From the NCBI RefSeq assembly GCF_024357955.1, contig NZ_JANEYT010000040.1, forward strand, positions 1-45,215: a stretch of DNA of 45,215 nt, written 5' to 3'. Position 1 is the first letter of the stretch. Every line of letters starts with the position of its first letter. Positions 45,146-45,215 of the stretch are shown piece after piece. Source of the DNA: Photobacterium pectinilyticum. GTDB taxonomy: Bacteria > Pseudomonadota > Gammaproteobacteria > Enterobacterales > Vibrionaceae. The notes beneath the pieces are model-generated. The model was not told the origin of the DNA. It did no database searches and was given only the letters and a program-made list of their open reading frames with translations. Position numbers and translations under genes: made by a program.

Positions 45146-45215
45146 GGAGGGGTTCCCGAGTGGCCAAAGGGATCAGACTGTAAATCTGACGGCTCTGCCT
45201 TCGATGGTTCGAATC
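45146..45215 (+). tRNA. tRNA-Tyr (anticodon GTA), second copy, cut by the window end
   Basis: 70 of about 85 nt are present. Same as the first copy except for T and A replacing G and C at the two ends of the anticodon stem (a compensated pair) and one C-to-T in the variable arm. The 3' part lies beyond the window. Confidence 0.95.

Overview
The window looks like a Vibrionaceae chromosome (Photobacterium/Vibrio-like; the genus is not proven). The gene content and order, the 114-nt 4.5S RNA gene, the paired fadL genes, the ECF sigma/DUF3379 pair and the tyrosine tRNA cluster all fit this group. It has two parts: an accessory block (about 1-14942) and a conserved backbone (14946-45215).

Accessory block. 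Bases 1 to about 14942 are most of a Tn7-like transposon lodged just past the 3' end of ffs, the 4.5S SRP RNA gene. The right end carries TnsB-site-like repeats and a tnsA-tnsB-tnsC operon followed by an Xre-type regulator. In the middle is cargo, dgkA with an LtaS/OpgB-type phosphotransferase. Then comes tniQ-cas8/5f-cas7f of the type I-F3 (RNA-guided, CAST) kind. cas7f stops at about half its normal length, cas6f is absent, and I see no CRISPR repeat in the window. Beyond the break lie a DEDDh exonuclease and an AEP-primase/helicase fusion like those of TOTE-type conflict systems. A 17-bp palindrome occurs identically at the xre/tnsC junction and directly upstream of tniQ, with a second variant at the xre promoter; this suggests an Xre circuit linking the transposition and targeting modules. 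The left end of the element lies outside the window.

Backbone. To the right of ffs come a membrane protein, atl, ybaY, tesB, a remnant of an mdlB-like ABC transporter, decR with a divergent PLP-dependent cysteine-family enzyme, queC, an AT-rich acyltransferase gene, divergent prmB and smrB, a small lipoprotein, sixA, an M16 insulinase-like peptidase, a small zinc-ribbon membrane protein, the fadIJ beta-oxidation operon, an ECF sigma/DUF3379 pair, two fadL paralogues, a TRIC-type channel protein, aroC, rluF with a long arginine/glycine-rich tail, a two-gene RND efflux pump, and two tRNA-Tyr genes, the second cut by the window end. Intrinsic terminators separate most units.

How the genes work together. 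TnsABC with TniQ and a Cas8/Cas7/Cas6 Cascade normally perform crRNA-guided insertion next to genes such as ffs. Here the guide-processing and guide-coating parts are broken, so this copy is probably stranded, or depends on another copy for guided movement. In the backbone, FadL (import), FadI/FadJ (beta-oxidation) and FadR-like operators form a fatty-acid-use cluster. All homology statements come from reading motifs and from memory of the families; no search was run.
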